Source of the DNA: Laccaria trichodermophora
Lineage: Eukaryota > Basidiomycota > Agaricomycetes > Agaricales > Hydnangiaceae
Assembly: GCA_018417955.1 (NCBI GenBank)
Contig: JACTVC010000018.1
Coordinates: 434,001 to 498,000 of the forward strand
Direction of reading: 5' to 3'
Length of the DNA: 64,000 nt
A program made the position numbers and the translations under genes. The notes beneath the pieces were generated by a model that worked only from the letters and a program-made list of their open reading frames with translations, ran no database searches and was not told the origin of the DNA. Shown one piece after another: positions 62,302 to 64,000 of this stretch (positions are counted from its first letter, which is position 1; every line of letters begins with the position of its first letter).

Positions 62302-64000
62302 CAGTACTTTACCCTCCCCCATGAGTTCTGGCAGACTCCGACGGACTCCCATAGAATGTCGGAATTCCATCCGGAGTCCGCCGGAATGGTAGGAATCTCA
62401 AATTCCAGTGGATTCCACTGGATTCTGAATGGAATTCCAATGGATTCTGCTGGATTCTGAATGGAATTCCAATGGATTCTGCTGGATTCTGAACGGAGTT
62501 CCAATGATTCTGCCAGAATCTGAATGGAATTCCAGAAGACTGATTAGTGCTGATCAGAACTGAGGTAGAGGTCAGGTGACTTGAGCTGTATTTATTGAAG
62601 TCAGAAATTCAAACCTCCTTATAAAATTCACAAATTCACAAGTGATTTAGATCAAATAATGATGTATTTCAATTATAATACAAAATATATTTAACTACAT
62701 ACAGTGTATACTAGAGAGGGAGGGGATGGGCAAGGAAGGGGCAGGAAATGAGGAGGGAAGGGGGAAGGGAAAAGGGAAAAGGAAGAGGGGGGAAGGGAAA
62801 AGGGAAAAGGAAGGGGGGGGGAAGAGAAAAGGGAAAAAGAAGGGGGGAAGGGAAAAGGGAAAAAGAAGGGGGAAGGGAAAAGGGAAAAGGAAGGGGGGAA
62901 GGGAAAAGGGAAAAGGAAGGGGGGAAGGGAAAAGAGAAAAGGAAGGGGGGAAGGGAAAAGGGAAAAGGAAGGGGGGAAGGGAAAAGGGAAAAGGAAGGGG
63001 GGGGGCACAAGAAATAGGGGATTGACAAGGGAAGGGGGAGGGAAAAGGGAAGGGAGAGGGAAGAGGGAGGGGACAGGGAAGGGGGAGGACAAAGGAAGGG
63101 GGAGGGAAAAGGAAAGGGGAGGGAATAGGAAGGAGGAGGGAATAGGAAGGGGGGAGGGAATAGGAAGGGGGCTCGTTGTCGTCCGTTGACGTGTCGCTGT
63201 TGTCCTCGTCGTCGTCCATTGACATGCGGCCGTCTCGTTGTCGCTGACGTGTCGTCTGTCGACGTGTTGTGTCGTCATCGTCGTCCGTTGATGTGTCGTC
63301 CTCGTCCTCATCCGTTGACGTGTCATCCTCGTCGTCGCTGACGTGTCGTGCGTGGTCGTCGTGTGTTGATGTGACGTGTCGTCGTCCTGCGTTGACGTGT
63401 CGTCCATCGTCGTCGTTGTGCGTTGACGTGTCGTCGTCCTCGTCGTGCGTTGACATGTCATCGTCCTCATCGTGCGTTGACGTGTCGTCGTCTGTCATCA
63501 TGTGGCTGGCCTCGTCGTCGCTGACGTGTCATCGTCCGTCGTCGTCGTCGTGTCGTCGTCCATCGTCGTTGTCCGCTGGCGTGGGCGTGATTCGAGGTGA
63601 CGGCGCTGGTCGCGGCGACGGTGGTGGTGGTTGTGGTTGTGGTTGACAGCAAAACAGAGATGCTGATGGTGACATTGGCAAACGCCGTGACTCGTTTAGG
63701 AAGGTGGGCGTGAGGGTGGGTTATATAGAATAAATGTTTGTAGAATTTTAACGGCCGTATGGTGTAATGGAAATATTGCTGCGTAGAGTTTTAACGGCCA
63801 TATGGTGTAGTGGAACTATTGCTGCTTGGACTTCACGTGACATTTCCCGAGGCTAGAGTTCAATCCTTATGCATCCACTTTTTTTTTTATATATATTATA
63901 ATAACAACAACAAATATTGGAATTCATTGGAATCTCTCGGAATCTGTTGGAATTTGACTGGAATATACTTTCCATTGGAATTCCATGGAATCTGGTTGGA
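62302..64000 (+). mobile_element. GGAATTCC element 3, running off the window
   Basis: Starts CAGTACTTTACCCTCCCCC inside the gypsy RT. Its order matches element 2 almost word for word: terminal zone, AT spacer, purine tract (62715-63170), CGTCG tract (63175-63580), GGTTGTGG run, tRNA-like module with two box-A words (63760-63770, 63803-63813) and one box B (63856-63866), AT spacer, second terminal zone. The second end and target duplicate lie beyond base 64000. Confidence 0.85.
62715..63170 (+). repeat. All-purine tract of element 3
   Basis: Same GGGAAAAGGGAAAAGGAAGG composition as in element 2, but with indels between units, showing slippage since the two copies separated. Confidence 0.85.

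Noticed and set aside
62691..63501. 260-residue Asp/Thr- and Pro/Phe-rich frames in element 3 and the like at 41765-42728
   Set aside because: Same reason: purine tract and CGTCG tract translated. Elements 2 and 3 differ by indels that would shift any real frame.

Overview
The window looks like a transposon-dense stretch of a basidiomycete (Agaricomycete-type) genome. The grounds are genes with many 45-65 nt GT-AG introns, KDZ-superfamily transposases linked to TET/JBP-type oxygenases, Ty3/gypsy chromoviruses and non-autonomous 8-bp-TSD elements. No bacterial feature, ordinary housekeeping gene, rRNA or confidently functional tRNA was seen. Nearly every kilobase belongs to a mobile element, to a gene broken by one, or to a repeat. 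| Layout. 0-3 kb: a small unknown gene and a TET/JBP-type oxygenase pseudogene on the other strand. 3.2-9.6 kb: clusters of tRNA-like repeats and a GCCGAGAAC repeat, into which a non-autonomous LTR element (4388-8263, TSD GATAC, LTRs identical by eye) has inserted. 10.9-11.9 kb: a G-run minisatellite and tRNA-like sequences. 12.0-13.4 kb: an apparently intact TET/JBP-type oxygenase gene. 14.1-18.2 kb: a decayed CxC2-type KDZ transposase carrying a hAT-like MITE with a perfect 8-bp TSD. 18436-40707: a 22.3-kb KDZ element with 718-bp, nearly identical terminal inverted repeats, subterminal minisatellites, an intact 6-exon transposase and two divergent cargo genes. 41375-56344: a non-autonomous GGAATTCC-rich element with TSD AGTTATTC, itself hosting a full 12,993-bp chromovirus (43239-56231, TSD AGAAT, LTRs identical by eye). 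57-64 kb: a degenerate relative of that element, a decayed second gypsy element, and a third GGAATTCC element running off the window end. | How the parts relate. One gene starting at 18370 was cut by the 22-kb KDZ element and again by the GGAATTCC element, so its three pieces lie at 18.4, 40.7 and 56.4 kb. The small LTR element shares its LTR terminus, primer-binding site and polypurine tract with the intact chromovirus and was probably mobilised by that kind of machinery. Old elements carry TGA where family alignment expects CGA, a cytosine-deamination signature in a region that also encodes 5-methylcytosine-oxidase-like proteins. | The most unusual structure is in the 27.8-32.5 kb centre of the large KDZ element. 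Six clusters of three 15-nt motifs (YTTGACTCCTTGTCG) sit at about 35-bp spacing, three clusters in each orientation, pointing outward into the leaders or first introns of the two divergent cargo genes. Most motifs are framed by short complementary arms of differing sequence, and one copy changes both sides of the inner stem. This is the covariation expected of a family of bulged RNA hairpins. I know of no described element of this kind.
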